DNA of 64,000 nt from RFXV01 sp038150465 (GCA_038150465.1 JAYOTP010000005.1:36480-100479); one strand, 5' to 3'; numbered from the stretch's first letter, positions 24,133 through 35,600 are shown. Notes: generated from the sequence alone by a model not told the origin. Numbers and translations are program-made.

Positions 24133-26861
24133 CGCTCTTCCTTTTCTCTGGATTCATCTTCGGATTCCTCGGGCAGTTCAAGATGGACAAAATCCACCGT
24201 CGGATCGAGGATCTCTTCGATCAGGTCAATGAGCTGTTTTCTAAAAGCCAGGAGCCGGTCTGCATCGATCAAATAGGTCTTCTCTTTTTTTTCTCCGAAA
24301 CTCAGATTCTTGGGTCCCTTCGACCATTCCTTGGTCAGGTAGATGCAGGCATTGAACTCTTCGTCAGGGAATCGACTTTGGGCCATGAGGGCATAGATCA
24401 TCAGCTGGAAGGCGGCTGCATGCTCCCCATCGGTCAGTTGCTCGGCGTCTGTAATGCCCATCTTCCCAATGTTTCCCGTCTTGTAGTCGATCACCCGGAC
24501 AACCCCATCCACCCGGTCGATCCGATCCACCTTCCCCTCGATGGTCAGCCTTTCATTCAGGGAAGCGGAGAGTGGTTCTTCAAGTGCGAGCAGCTCGATC
24601 GTATGCCCTTCTCTGAGCAGGGCAATGTCCAGGTTGACACTCTTTTCGACGAGTACCGGCAACAGATCGAAGGCCAGCCGTTCCGTGCCACTCAGACGCT
24701 CTGCGCTCACCTCATATTTTTCACAGGCTTCTTCCAGGCAGGCAGGGATGCGTTTCTTTTCCAGCTCCAGCAGGTCCGCATTCAATTCCTGCTTGAGAAA
24801 GGGCTTGAAAAAGCGGTCGATCGCTTCATGGAAGACCAGACCCATCCCCAGGGAGTCGAGGCGCCCCTTTCTTTTTGGTTCTCGGATGCCGCTGCAGTAG
24901 TTCAAATAAAAATCGATCGGGTTTTTCAGGTATCTGTTCAGTGCGCTTGGGCTGAATCCTCTTTCCCGAAGGCGATCCAAGGAATCGAGTATGGCGGGTG
25001 TCTTGGCGATCCTTTCCTCCGCTTGTGGCGCAGAAGGCGGTGCGATGCGCACTTCTGAATCCAACCGCAATTGGCTGTCATACCACTTGGTCCATTCGTG
25101 CCTGATCTGCAGAAGGAATCGGCTGGGTTCAGCGGCCTGAACGCCATCCGAACCCATGCTGTAGATCATCCAGGCGCGCTTGCTTCGTGCGAGCAGCCGC
25201 AGAAAATGATAGCCATAGATGCTGTCCTTTTCTCCGTGGTCCGGCAGGCCGTGTGCTTTCCTAAGTTCGTAGGGAAACATTGATTGTACGGGCCGTCCCT
25301 TGGGCAGGCAGCCTTCGTTCAGGGAGGTGAAAAGCACATGATCGAACTCCAGTGCCCTGGATTCGAGTATGCCCATGATCTGCAAACCTTCAAGCGGTTC
25401 GCCCCGGAAGTCGAGTCGGGCATCCTTCATCAAAAGTCGGAACAGACGTTCCGCATCTTTGATGTCCGATCCGTTCTCTTGCGAAATTTCTTTTTGCAGT
25501 CGTTGCAGCTCTTTCAACTGCTGCAGGATCTCCTCCAGACAGCTTTTGTTCATCCCGTCGGGCAGGCGGGCAACCAGCCAGCTGCCTAGTTCAAGGGCGC
25601 CAGTCACGGGCTCTGGCGGAGGCTCCATATTCAGCTCTGAAGCTTTTCCATTGGTCCAGAATTGCTTCCATTCAGAACGGTCTATTCGGCTGCCCAGGGC
25701 CCATTCAGGCTCTGTAAATACACCAGGTCCCACAAGCGGATGCAGGCTCAGAACGAGATCACGGAGCAGATCGGCAGATGCGCCCGTCTGCCAATCGGAG
25801 GCGAGCAGTTGCATGAGCCGTGAGATGATCTGGGTCATCGGGTGATCCTTCAGCGGGAGGCCCATGGTGATGTTGACCTTTTTCACCGCCTCAGGAAGTG
25901 CGCTCAGTGCAGGCAACAGATCACTTTCTTCAGTGAGAACGAGGGCTGTTCGCTCGAGCACAGCAATGCCCTTTTCTTCGATGAGTTCCTCCAGGATCTC
26001 CCGAACCAGTGCATACTGTTCTTGCTGGCCAGGAGTCGAGCTGATGGTCCATTCCCGAAAGTGGTCAGTAGGGGTGATCTGCTGTGTGCTGGTCTTTTCC
26101 CACTTCAGGTACTGCCGGATGAATTGTCCGGCCTCTTGTCCACCGGCGCCAAGGATCTCTGGAAGATCGAAAAGGAATACACATTCTTCCTTGCGCAAAG
26201 CAGCGAAGATCTCCTCTTCTGCCTTGTTCAAGGCATTGAGTCCGGCGATCCATATGCGCTCCACCCCCTGACTTTTTTTCCATTCTGGCCATAGCTGAGA
26301 AAAGCCTTCGGCGGCCATTCGGTAGGCGAGTCCTTGCGGAATGAGTCCGCTTTTCTGACAGAGTTCCTGGAAGGCGCAGCGCATATCGTCCAGACGCTCC
26401 CAGAAGTGGAGGTAGGAGCGGATCATGTCTGTGCGGTCCTCTTCTTCTTCAGCAGACCAGCGCTCAAGTCGTTTGACGTCCGAAGTGAAGCGGTAGAGTT
26501 CGGCCATGGGCGCAAGGTGCCGGTCGGCCTCGTTCAGATCGCTCAGAAACAGAGGCGCCCATTTCATGAAGGCATCGAAGCCCTCGGGCCGATGATGTGT
26601 GGCGCAATAGGCCGAAAAGAGCATGCTCAGTTCCCGAACGGGATCGATCCGACGGGAACCACTCAACTCGCGCACAAAAGATTCTGTTGTCAGAATGTGC
26701 GGGTGGATGAAGGCCTTGTTCGCACGCCGGATAAGCGCATGGCGCAGGTGCAGTCCTGCACGCTGGCTAGGCAGAATGACCAGATGGCTTTTCCACTGAT
26801 CTTCAGGAGATTCAGCGATCCGGTCGGCCAGGTGATCCAAAAAGTGTGCAGAGGTCTTCAT
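24129..26861 (-). CDS. AddB-like PD-(D/E)XK nuclease family protein
   Basis: The start at 26861 (MKTSAHFLDHLAD) is preferred over the ATG at 26921. The 910-residue protein has a helicase-like N-terminal half (LVILPSQRAGLHLRHALIR, lacking a Walker A loop), a middle part with DHVLFTSLNEGCLPKG, and a C-terminal RecB-type nuclease with FHEAIDRFF, the metal Asp and Lys in GKVDRIDRVDGVVRVIDYKTG, and a QLMIYALM helix. AddB works with AddA to resect double-strand breaks for RecA. AddA is not adjacent. Cysteines of the usual nuclease-domain Fe-S cluster are absent; the protein ends in an acidic tail. Confidence 0.87.
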   Translation of the reverse strand: MKTSAHFLDHLADRIAESPEDQWKSHLVILPSQRAGLHLRHALIRRANKAFIHPHILTTESFVRELSGSRRIDPVRELSMLFSAYCATHHRPEGFDAFMKWAPLFLSDLNEADRHLAPMAELYRFTSDVKRLERWSAEEEEDRTDMIRSYLHFWERLDDMRCAFQELCQKSGLIPQGLAYRMAAEGFSQLWPEWKKSQGVERIWIAGLNALNKAEEEIFAALRKEECVFLFDLPEILGAGGQEAGQFIRQYLKWEKTSTQQITPTDHFREWTISSTPGQQEQYALVREILEELIEEKGIAVLERTALVLTEESDLLPALSALPEAVKKVNITMGLPLKDHPMTQIISRLMQLLASDWQTGASADLLRDLVLSLHPLVGPGVFTEPEWALGSRIDRSEWKQFWTNGKASELNMEPPPEPVTGALELGSWLVARLPDGMNKSCLEEILQQLKELQRLQKEISQENGSDIKDAERLFRLLMKDARLDFRGEPLEGLQIMGILESRALEFDHVLFTSLNEGCLPKGRPVQSMFPYELRKAHGLPDHGEKDSIYGYHFLRLLARSKRAWMIYSMGSDGVQAAEPSRFLLQIRHEWTKWYDSQLRLDSEVRIAPPSAPQAEERIAKTPAILDSLDRLRERGFSPSALNRYLKNPIDFYLNYCSGIREPKRKGRLDSLGMGLVFHEAIDRFFKPFLKQELNADLLELEKKRIPACLEEACEKYEVSAERLSGTERLAFDLLPVLVEKSVNLDIALLREGHTIELLALEEPLSASLNERLTIEGKVDRIDRVDGVVRVIDYKTGNIGKMGITDAEQLTDGEHAAAFQLMIYALMAQSRFPDEEFNACIYLTKEWSKGPKNLSFGEKKEKTYLIDADRLLAFRKQLIDLIEEILDPTVDFVHLELPEESEDESREKEER

Positions 26862-26965
26862 TTGGGTTCCCACTTCAGCAACAATCTCCGTTAAAAATTG
26901 GTGGGAAGCAAGATGTCCCAAAGAGCATCAGGGACCTTTGAAGGCCAGGCTTTACAAGCCGCTTT

Positions 26966-27532
26966 TTATCTGTACAGATCGCTGTCTGTTAGATATTCCC
27001 AGACCTTTTCGGGCAGCAGATAGCGCACCTCTTTGCCCGCCTTCAATTCCTGGCGGATGTGGCTCGAAGAGATCTCCATACGTGGTGCATCCACCCAATG
27101 AGTATTGGTCATGGGCTGTGCGACATCTGCTCCTCTGGGGTACACAATGATGGGGAAATGAGCCTCGATGTAATCTCCATTCCGCCATTTGTGGAGATTC
27201 TTCCGGTTGTCGCTGCCCATGATCAGGTGGAAGAGGTGTTCAGGGTGTTTCTCTTTCAAATGGGCCAGGGTAGCCACCGTATAGCTGGGGCGCGGCAGCG
27301 CGAATTCCACATCGGAAGCCCGAAGTCCGCTGGCCTCACCAATGGCCAGATCCACCATGTTCCAGCGCGTTCGTTCGGGCAGCAGATTCTTCTTTTCCTT
27401 GAATGGATTCTGCGGGCTCACCACCAGCCAGACCTCGTCCAGAGGGAAGTGCTGCTGAATGTGCTGGGCAATGACCATATGTCCGGTGTGTACCGGGTTG
27501 AAAGAACCGAAGAACAGACCGATCTTTTTCAC
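26966..27532 (-). CDS. nadD: Nicotinate-nucleotide adenylyltransferase
   Basis: The 188-residue nucleotidyltransferase shows the N-terminal GLFFGSFNPVHTGHM motif that binds ATP, and the C-terminal EISSSHIRQ motif, both diagnostic of NadD. It adenylates nicotinate mononucleotide in NAD synthesis. The start is GTG, sharing bases with the gmk stop (GTGA at 27529-27532), so translation is coupled. It is the last gene of the yicC-gmk-nadD operon. A weak GGCTT/AAGCC hairpin lies just past the stop (about 26949-26961), without a T run. Confidence 0.96.
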   Translation of the reverse strand: MKKIGLFFGSFNPVHTGHMVIAQHIQQHFPLDEVWLVVSPQNPFKEKKNLLPERTRWNMVDLAIGEASGLRASDVEFALPRPSYTVATLAHLKEKHPEHLFHLIMGSDNRKNLHKWRNGDYIEAHFPIIVYPRGADVAQPMTNTHWVDAPRMEISSSHIRQELKAGKEVRYLLPEKVWEYLTDSDLYR

Positions 27533-28095
27533 TGGAGGAGAAAATTCTGCACCTGCTCCAAGGCCTGTTCCACAGCTTTTTCCAGATCGTCATTCAGGAT
27601 GATGCCATCGAATCGATCCGCCAGTTCCATTTCCTTTTCCGCTTTATCGATGCGCATCTTCAGCTGCTCCTCAGATTCTGTTCCCCTTCCTCTGAGGCGC
27701 TCTTCGAGGATCTGCAGACTTGGTGGCTGGATGAAGAGGGCCAGTGCTCGGTTTTGGAATTGGGCCTTGAGATTCAGTCCGCCCTGAACGTCGATGTCAA
27801 AGACGACCTGCTTGCCAATGGCCCAGAGCCGTTCCACTTCCTGTCGAAGGGTTCCATAGAATACACCGGAATACACTTCCTCCCATTCGAGAAACGCATC
27901 CTTTTCGATCTCTTCGCGGAATTCCGATTCGGAGAGAAAGTAGTAATGAGTGCCATCTTCTTCTCCCTCCCGTGGCGCACGTGAGGTGGCCGAAATGCTG
28001 AATGACAATTGAGAGAGTTCCTGGAGCAGCCGACGAACAATGGTCGACTTTCCGGCTCCCGATGGCGCACTGAATATGAGCAACTTTCCACTCAT
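27529..28095 (-). CDS. gmk: Guanylate kinase
   Basis: The start at 28095 (MSGKLLIFSAPSGAGKS) puts the P-loop at residues 9-17 as usual, giving 188 residues; the frame upstream lies over yicC. Other motifs are SATSRAPREGEEDGTHYYFLS for GMP binding, and VVFDIDVQGG. It phosphorylates GMP to GDP. The ATG touches the yicC stop (TAATG arrangement), and the stop overlaps nadD. Confidence 0.96.
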   Translation of the reverse strand: MSGKLLIFSAPSGAGKSTIVRRLLQELSQLSFSISATSRAPREGEEDGTHYYFLSESEFREEIEKDAFLEWEEVYSGVFYGTLRQEVERLWAIGKQVVFDIDVQGGLNLKAQFQNRALALFIQPPSLQILEERLRGRGTESEEQLKMRIDKAEKEMELADRFDGIILNDDLEKAVEQALEQVQNFLLQ

Positions 28096-28958
28096 TAGAG
28101 GATGTTTCCGAGTTGTTCCTTGATCTGCTCCAGATGGTCCTTCATCTGCACGACCCGCTGCTGCATCTGTGCATTCTGGCACTTGGATCCAATGGTGTTG
28201 ACCTCCCGGCCGATCTCTTGAGCAACGAACTGCAATTTTCGTCCCTGTCGGGTTTCGCCGTCCATCACCTCCTGGAACATCTGCAGATGATGACGGAGCC
28301 GCACCCGCTCTTCATTGATGTCCCATTTCTCCAGATAGTAGACCACCTCCTGGTGGAATCGGGAGGCATCGAGCTCCTTCTTCCACTGTTCGAGTTGACC
28401 CTGCAGACGGTCCTTTAGTTTTTGGTTGCGCTCTTCTTCAAAGGGCGCCAATTCATCGAGTAACTTGCCGATGGAAGTCGCGTTGGCGATCAGGTCGGCG
28501 TGCATGGCCTGACCCTCTTTTTCCCGGTGTCCGCTCAGCCTTTGGAGCGCCTCTTCGGTGAGCGTCAGCACATCCTTTTTGTAGCCTTCGTCCAAGACCT
28601 TTTCTTCCTGACGCAATACATCGGGCATGCGGAGCAACTGACCCAAAAGATCCTGAGTGGAACCGATGCGCTGGGCGAGTTCCCGGAGTTGTTTGTGGTA
28701 GCGATCAAAAAGCTGTTCATCGATCACGTAGGCCGCGTTCTGTGTGGTCTCCCGCAAGTTCATGGAGAGCTCCACTTTTCCGCGTTGCAGCATCTTTTGG
28801 CAGAGCTGGCGCAGCTCTTGCTCAAAGGGTCGGAAGAGAGAAGGGATCTTCAGGTGCAGGTCGAGCTGCTTGGAGTTCAGACTGCGCACCTCCACGGTCA
28901 GCATGTAGTCCGGTGTTTCTTTTTCGGCCTTGCCGTATCCGGTCATGGAAAGGATCAT
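28095..28958 (-). CDS. YicC/YloC-family endoribonuclease
   Basis: The 287-residue protein starts with the family hallmark MILSMTGYGKAE, then VEVRSLNSKQLDLHLKIP, and ends with GREVNTIGSKCQNAQM and a helical VVQMKDHLEQIKEQLGN tail. YicC proteins are endoribonucleases implicated in small-RNA turnover in E. coli. The gene order yicC then gmk is conserved across many bacteria. A TAACTTTG box sits 16 bases before the ATG. Confidence 0.95.
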   Translation of the reverse strand: MILSMTGYGKAEKETPDYMLTVEVRSLNSKQLDLHLKIPSLFRPFEQELRQLCQKMLQRGKVELSMNLRETTQNAAYVIDEQLFDRYHKQLRELAQRIGSTQDLLGQLLRMPDVLRQEEKVLDEGYKKDVLTLTEEALQRLSGHREKEGQAMHADLIANATSIGKLLDELAPFEEERNQKLKDRLQGQLEQWKKELDASRFHQEVVYYLEKWDINEERVRLRHHLQMFQEVMDGETRQGRKLQFVAQEIGREVNTIGSKCQNAQMQQRVVQMKDHLEQIKEQLGNIL

Positions 28959-28974
28959 AATCCGTGGGTTTGGT

Positions 28975-28982
28975 CAAAGTTA
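28975..28982 (-). promoter_or_regulatory. Bacteroidota -7 box for yicC-gmk-nadD
   Basis: TAACTTTG on the minus strand matches TAnnTTTG, 16 bases before the yicC ATG. Confidence 0.65.
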
Positions 28983-29019
28983 GTCAAGTGAAGCGGCCAT
29001 TGGGCAGCTTGTTCCTTCC

Positions 29020-29535
29020 TCAGGGGTCGACAAGGATGCAGGCTGCATCCTGCGCATTTTTGCTCACCTTCTTTTCCTTGATCTCCAAGGTATAGGTCTG
29101 ATCACCTACAGGTATGCTCACCACCCGAAAGCCATGAGCTGCAAGGAGTTCCATCTGATCGCGAGTGCAGTGATGGGAAATGGCAAAATTGGTGGCGACT
29201 TGATTAGCTGCGACATATGAAACGGGGGAGGCGTCTTCGGCAGCCGGAAAGCGAAGAATCGTTCCATTTCCCAGTTTCAGCTGCAGCTCGTTGCCCTTGG
29301 GTACGATAAAGTTTCGCTCTCCGGCCATTGCGATCTCCACTTCTACTCGGAATTCGTCTGCTTTTCTATAAAAATTGACCAGGAAAAAGCGCTTGACCTT
29401 GACCTTGTTTCTTCGAACCCGGACCTCGGTCATGGGATCCTGCTCATCGAAGTCGTATTTGCATTTTTTCTGTGCTTCTAAGTCTATCGGGCTGAGCAGG
29501 CCTGTGAGAAAGGCTGCAAAGATGAAGGTGCGCAT
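29020..29535 (-). CDS. Small secreted protein of unknown function
   Basis: This 171-residue protein starts at 29535 (MRTFIFAAFLTGLLSPIDLEAQKK), giving a signal peptide; an ATG 6 codons upstream is less suitable. The mature region includes CKYDFDEQDPMTEVRVRR, a lysine-rich strand and YVAANQVATNFAISHHCTRDQMELL, suggesting a small beta-rich periplasmic protein. Two cysteines (KKC, HHC) could pair. I do not recognise the family. It lies just downstream of the subtilase 3' end, in the same direction. Confidence 0.68.
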   Translation of the reverse strand: MRTFIFAAFLTGLLSPIDLEAQKKCKYDFDEQDPMTEVRVRRNKVKVKRFFLVNFYRKADEFRVEVEIAMAGERNFIVPKGNELQLKLGNGTILRFPAAEDASPVSYVAANQVATNFAISHHCTRDQMELLAAHGFRVVSIPVGDQTYTLEIKEKKVSKNAQDAACILVDP

Positions 29536-29619
29536 GGTCGTTGATTTCAGCACAAATTACATTTTAGAAGGTTTCAGTCTTCTCGCGAGTTCATCGTTTT
29601 GAGATCCGGTTTCCCGTGA

Positions 29620-32600
29620 TCACACGCTGCATGGCACTCTTGAATCGGTCCGTACCGGGCGGGGCAAGCGCCCTGTGTTTGGTGGCCCTTCCCTGTACGC
29701 NNNNNNNNNNNNNNNNNNNNNNNNNNNNNNNNNNNNNNNNNNNNNNNNNNNNNNNNNNNNNNNNNNNNNNNNNNNNNNNNNNNNNNNNNNNNNNNNNNNN
29801 GTCTGCACGGCGATGGTTTTTCCACTCGCATCCAGCAGGCTGATCTCTGCGCCCGATCCGGCGGAGACATACAAGGTGTTTTCCACGGGGTTGGGGTAGA
29901 TGCGTATGGCATTTTCATCCGTGCCGTTCGCCGAGGCTGAGGCGCGCTTTCCTCCAGAGCCGTTGTAGCCTTTGGCGATCCGGCAGGTGAAGTTGGAATT
30001 GGTCGCTACCCCATTCAGCCGGTAACGCGTAAAGGCCACGAATTCGTAGTTGCCACCTGGCAGTCCGGAGCCGGTAAAGTCCACGGAGATGGTGGTGTTC
30101 TGGCTCAGCGGCGTATTCGTCCAGGTCTGTGTGCCTCTAAGGCGATAGGCCATCCGGTAACCGATCAGGGTAGCTCCTGAAGGCAGATTGGGTGCTGTGA
30201 AGCTTCCATTGAAAATGGTGGGTCCGCCCTTGAGCAAGGTCCAGTTGTTCGGAACAGCCGTGTTGTCCAGGGTAGAGGCAGTTATCGAATCAGAGACTGC
30301 ACATCCGGAAGCATCCGTGATGGTCACGGTCAGGGTTTGTCCCTGCTGGGCAAAGGTGCGTTTGGTGGTGGCTCCATTGCTCCAAAGGATGGTGGGTGTG
30401 CCATATCCGCCTGCATAACCTGCACGCACCATGACCGAGTCTGCGGCACAGGTCGCAGCTCGTTGCTCGACCATCTGCAGGGTCTGGTCCTTACAGGGGA
30501 GGAAGAGTGTGTCTCCACAGCCCTGTGTCGACCAGTCTCCATTGCCCGTTGTGTCCAACTGCAACCAAACGGCCACATCCTTATTGAAGAAAGGCGTGGC
30601 ATTGAAGTTCTTGATCGTCTGGCTGGATGAAGCGATGGCCTTGGTACGAAGGTTCAGTGAATCACCTACCGGCATGAATTGCATGCGGCGAATGGTACCC
30701 GGAGCAGCGGCGAAGTGCGCGCGCATGGAACCTTGCTTGGCGTTCAGGATCGAGATGGAGTCAATGGCCAGGCATGCCGCTGGTGGAGGTGGAGGAACAC
30801 TGGTTGCGAAAGTGTAGGGTCCAGACCAGTCGCTGCTGTCTCCGGCGGTGCAGAGCGAACGAACAAAGAAGTCGTAGGTGACCGATGCCGTCAGATTGGT
30901 TGCGGAGAAAGAAGGCGCATTCACGATGTACCGGGCACCGAACACCGTACCCAATCCGGTGAGGTCGATACTGACTTCCCATTGGGTCTCCGTGCCACCG
31001 GCTGTCCAGCTCAACTGGGCCGAATTGTGCGTGATGTTGCTGGCATTGAGATTGCCCGGGGCAACACAGGCCAACGGGGCCGTGGTGAATGCGAAGCGCG
31101 CACTTGGGCTGCTTTGGCTGCCATTTCCACAGTCTTCGGTCACATAGAACTCATACTGTGTGTTGGGGCTCAATCCCGAGAGCGTTGTGGTCAATGACTT
31201 GATGCCCGTGATCGCTGTTCCCGAACCTTGCGCAAAACCAACAGGTCCATATTCCAGCGCATGCTCAGTGTAAGAGGTGTTTCCTGCGGTCCAGCTCAAG
31301 GTGGCTCCGGAGGTGCTGATGTTACCGGCACTCAGATTGGTTGGTGGCTGACAGCTCGGTGCCGGTGCTGTTGTAAAGCTGAATCGTGCACTCGGAACAC
31401 TTTGTCCACCGTTTCCGCACACTTCGATCACATAATACTCATACGCGGTGTTGGGACTCAATCCTGTGAGGAACCAAAGCGGTGGCCCGAAGCTGGTGAC
31501 CACATTGCCCGAACCTTGAGCGAATCCTGCAGGCCCGTATTCGATCACATGATTGCTGTAGCCCGAATTTCCTGCGGTCCAGCTCAAGGTAGCGCCGGTT
31601 GCGCTGATATTTGAAGCGGTGAGCGCGGTGGGCGATAGGCAGCTCGGATTTCCGTTCATGACCACACTGATCTCGTCGATGGCCATATCGCTGGTGAAAC
31701 TGCTTCCCCGTTCTCCAAGGAATTTGATGGACACAATACCCGAATATCCAGTGAGTGGAACGATGCGCTGCTGGAAGCTGTCAGATCCCGCCGTCTGTTG
31801 CTGACCTGCGAGGGTATCAAGTGTGGTCCATCCGCTTCCGTCGTTGATCTGAACATACAGCTTGCCCATGGAAGCTCCGTACATATGGTAGTAGAACTCC
31901 AGGTCGGTGTTGCCTGCTCCGAGATCTACAGGAACCATTTTGGCCGCTGCTGTATCGCCCAGGCTGCCACCGGAACACTCGAGATAGAGGTACATTCCAC
32001 CGCTTGTACCTGGTGTGGTCGCATCGTAGAATGGCCCCGTATTCAGTGAATTCTCATTCACTCCGGATGCATCTTCGGTCTCCCAGCGTGGTATACCTGC
32101 TCCACCGATCTCCCAGCAGTTCGAAAGAGGAGTGAGTGGAATGGACCCTGTTATGCCTGGAGCTACAGCTGTGAAGCCTGTGTTGTAGGGCAATGAAGCA
32201 GTCACACAAGAAGTATAGAAACTTACCGGTAATGAATAAGCCGAGGTGTCCACACCATTCTGGCAGAGCTCTGACACATAGGCTGTGTATGCGGTCGCCG
32301 GGTTGAGGCCTGTCAGGGTGTATGGGTTGGAATTGGCCGTGAGCACTGTTCCCGATCCCATGGGGAAACCAGCAGGCCCATATTCAATGTACCATTCACT
32401 GGCCGAGGATATTCCATTGGCCCAGCTCAGGTCCGCCGAGGTGGCAGTAATTGCTGAAGCTGTGATCGCTGTCGGATCTGGACAAGCCGGCATCGGCTCC
32501 ACAATGAAGTCATCTACAAAGACATCCGGTCCATATCCTGAGTTGAAGACCAATTGGAAGACCACATCCTTGCCCGTGTAGGTTCCTGCATCGAGGTTCA

Positions 32601-35600
32601 CGATCTCCTGAATGAAATCGGAATCGGCAGGAGGGGTGGTACTGGTCGCATTTGGGCTGCTGAAGGTGGGCCCAATGTGGCTGACCAAAGTGTCCCAGGA
32701 AGACGAGGTGGCCAAACGAACCATCACGATCAGTTGGTCGTTCGGATAGGTACTATTATATAAGTGTGCCCAGCGGTACTTTATTCGGGCATCCGAAGAA
32801 ATGCTGATGGGTTCTGTGGTGGCCAGTGCATAATTGCCCGAAGTCCAGCCCCAGAAATTGCCTTCCATATAGTCGCTGCTGTTTTGCAGCACGGTACGTG
32901 TCCCGCCCGAAAGATCCCAGCAGAGCGGAGGCCAGTTGCTGCCGTCAAAATCCCGTAGGTAGGGGATCGAGGCCGAGGCGCAAAGCGTAGTGAAGCTCAG
33001 CGGTCCGGTCCAATTGCTCGTTCCGTTGCTTCCGCAATTTCCGCGCACATAGACATCGTAGGTTGTGGAGGCATTCAAGCCCGTGAGCGTGGTCGAATTG
33101 GTGGACGAGCTGATCTGGCTGCCGTTGCCCAAAGCAAAGCCAGTGGTTCCGTATTCGATCTCATAGCTGGAAGAAGCACCGGCCCAAGCCAGCTGTGCTC
33201 CATTTTGCGTGATGTTCGAAACGCTGACCGATGAAGGGTCTGGACAAAGTGGAGCTTCCAATACGGAGACATCATCCAGTGCCATATCGCTGGTATAGCT
33301 GCTTCCACGTACAGATCGGAACCGTATCTGAACCGTACCGCTGAACCCATTGAGCAATACCTGAGCTCTGTTGTAGGGATCGCTTTGTACGCTCTGCTGC
33401 TGACCTGAAAGGGTGAGCAGTCCGCGGGTCCAACCGCTGCCATCGGATACATCCACGTGCAGGCTGCCCATGGCCGCACCGAACATGTGGTAATAGAACT
33501 CGAGCATAGGTGAGGTCAGTGCGCTCAGGTCGATCTGCGGAGACAACAGCATGACCGTATCTCCAGTGGAAGCTGGAGAGGAGGTTTCAGTGAAGAGGTA
33601 GGTTCCTGAACCCGTGGTGTGGTCTCCCAATGGTCCGGTTCCCACAGAGGGCGTTCCTCCCTGATCGGCGATCCACAAGGGATTGCCTGAGCCGTTGCTC
33701 GATGTCCAGCAGTTTCCAAAGTCGGTTTGTGCTCCGAGAATGGCCGTTTCAAAATCCTCACTGTAAGGCGCGCTTACCGCACTGCAGGCCACAGAGGCTG
33801 TTGTAAATGAAACAGGACCTGTCCAAAGGCTGTAACCGTTGGTTCCACAGTCCGCACGCACATATGCGTCATAGGCTGTGTTGGCGGTCAGGCCACTGAG
33901 GCCGATGGTCGTATTGGCCGTGGTCAGCAGGCTGCCATTTCCCTGGCTGAAGCCGGAAAGTCCATATTCTACTTCGTAGGCAGTTGCCGATCCTGTCCAG
34001 CTTAAGTCTGCGCTCGAGGAGAGCACATTGGATACTGCAAAGGCGGCTGGATCGGGACAAGTAATCGGAGCACAGCTGCTGGTGAAACTTCCAAAGTTGA
34101 ATCCGCTGGCAAATGAGCTTCCTGCAGAATGGCTCAGCACGGCCACACTATTGGGGTCGCTGATCACAAAACCCACCTCTGTGGGGTAACCGCCCGGTTG
34201 AGCAGCCACCACCGAGGTGGAAAGTCCGTCGCACAGATCGATGGCTACCGTTACCGGTCCAGAGCCGGTGGTGAATGAAGACCCAAAGCTGGCCACGGTC
34301 ACCCCCCCTTGCACCACATCGACGACCGCACCGTTCCATCCATCACCATAGGTGTCGGTCATACTCACGGTATAGGTGCAAAGGTTGCTTGCGCCGCAAA
34401 CTGCTGTTGAAAATGATACCGGTCCGGTCCAATTGCTCGTTCCGTTGCTTCCGCAATTTCCGCGCACATAGACATCGTAGGTTGTGGAGGCATTCAAGCC
34501 CGTGAGCGTGGTCGAATTGGTGGACGAGCTGATCTGGCTGCCGTTGCCCAAAGCAAAGCCAGTGGTTCCGTATTCGATCTCATAGCTGGAAGAAGCACCG
34601 GCCCAAGCCAGCTGTGCTCCATTTTGCGTGATGTTCGAAACGCTGACCGATGAAGGGTCTGGACAAAGTGGAGCTTCCAATACGGAGACATCATCCAGTG
34701 CCATATCGCTGGTATAGCTGCTTCCACGTACAGATCGGAACCGTATCTGAACCGTACCGCTGAACCCATTGAGCAATACCTGAGCTCTGTTGTAGGGATC
34801 GCTTTGTACGCTCTGCTGCTGACCTGAAAGGGTGAGCAGTCCGCGGGTCCAACCGCTGCCATCGGATACATCCACGTGCAGGCTGCCCATGGCCGCACCG
34901 AACATGTGGTAATAGAACTCGAGCATAGGTGAGGTCAGTGCGCTCAGGTCGATCTGCGGAGACAACAGCATGACCGTATCTCCAGTGGAAGCTGGAGAGG
35001 AGGTTTCAGTGAAGAGGTAGGTTCCTGAACCCGTGGTGTGGTCTCCCAATGGTCCGGTTCCCACAGAGGGCGTTCCTCCCTGATCGGCGATCCACAAGGG
35101 ATTGCCTGAGCCGTTGCTCGATGTCCAGCAGTTTCCAAAGTCGGTTTGTGCTCCGAGAATGGCCGTTTCGAAATCTTCGCTGTAAGGTGCAGCAAAAGGC
35201 GTACATGCCACTGGCGTTGTAGAGAAGGCGTAGCGCGTGCTGCTTACGCTTTGTGTTCCGTCGGAACAGGTCTCTGTAACGACATATTCATAGGCCGTAT
35301 TCGGGTTCAGTCCGCTGAGAGAATACGAGGTGGAGCCGTTGCTGATAGAGCTTCCCGAGCCCAGGTTGAATCCGGCCAGACCGTACTCGATGACCCAGGC
35401 TGTGGATCCTGTGTTTCCAGCGGACCAGCTCAGGTCTGCTGAGTTGCTCCCGATGTTTGCAGCGGTCAAAGCAGTTGGTGGTGCGCAAACACTTCCACCT
35501 CCTGTGACCAGCAGATTGTCGAACGCCCAGTTGTCGAATTGGCTGCTTGTACCGGAGAGCACCTGCATCCTGATGCGGATGCTGCTCTGCCCGCTCAGGG

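Noticed and set aside
23395..25058. Plus-strand frames of about 290 residues opposite the dehydratase and nuclease genes
   Set aside because: Antisense shadows of two genes with clear catalytic motifs; no start context of their own.
26949..26961. GGCTT/AAGCC hairpin after nadD as terminator
   Set aside because: The stem is only 5 bp and there is no T run on the nadD strand, so it is not listed as a terminator.
33001..35169. Possible composite mobile element (long direct repeats)
   Set aside because: No transposase, no terminal inverted repeats, and both copies are in-frame protein domains.
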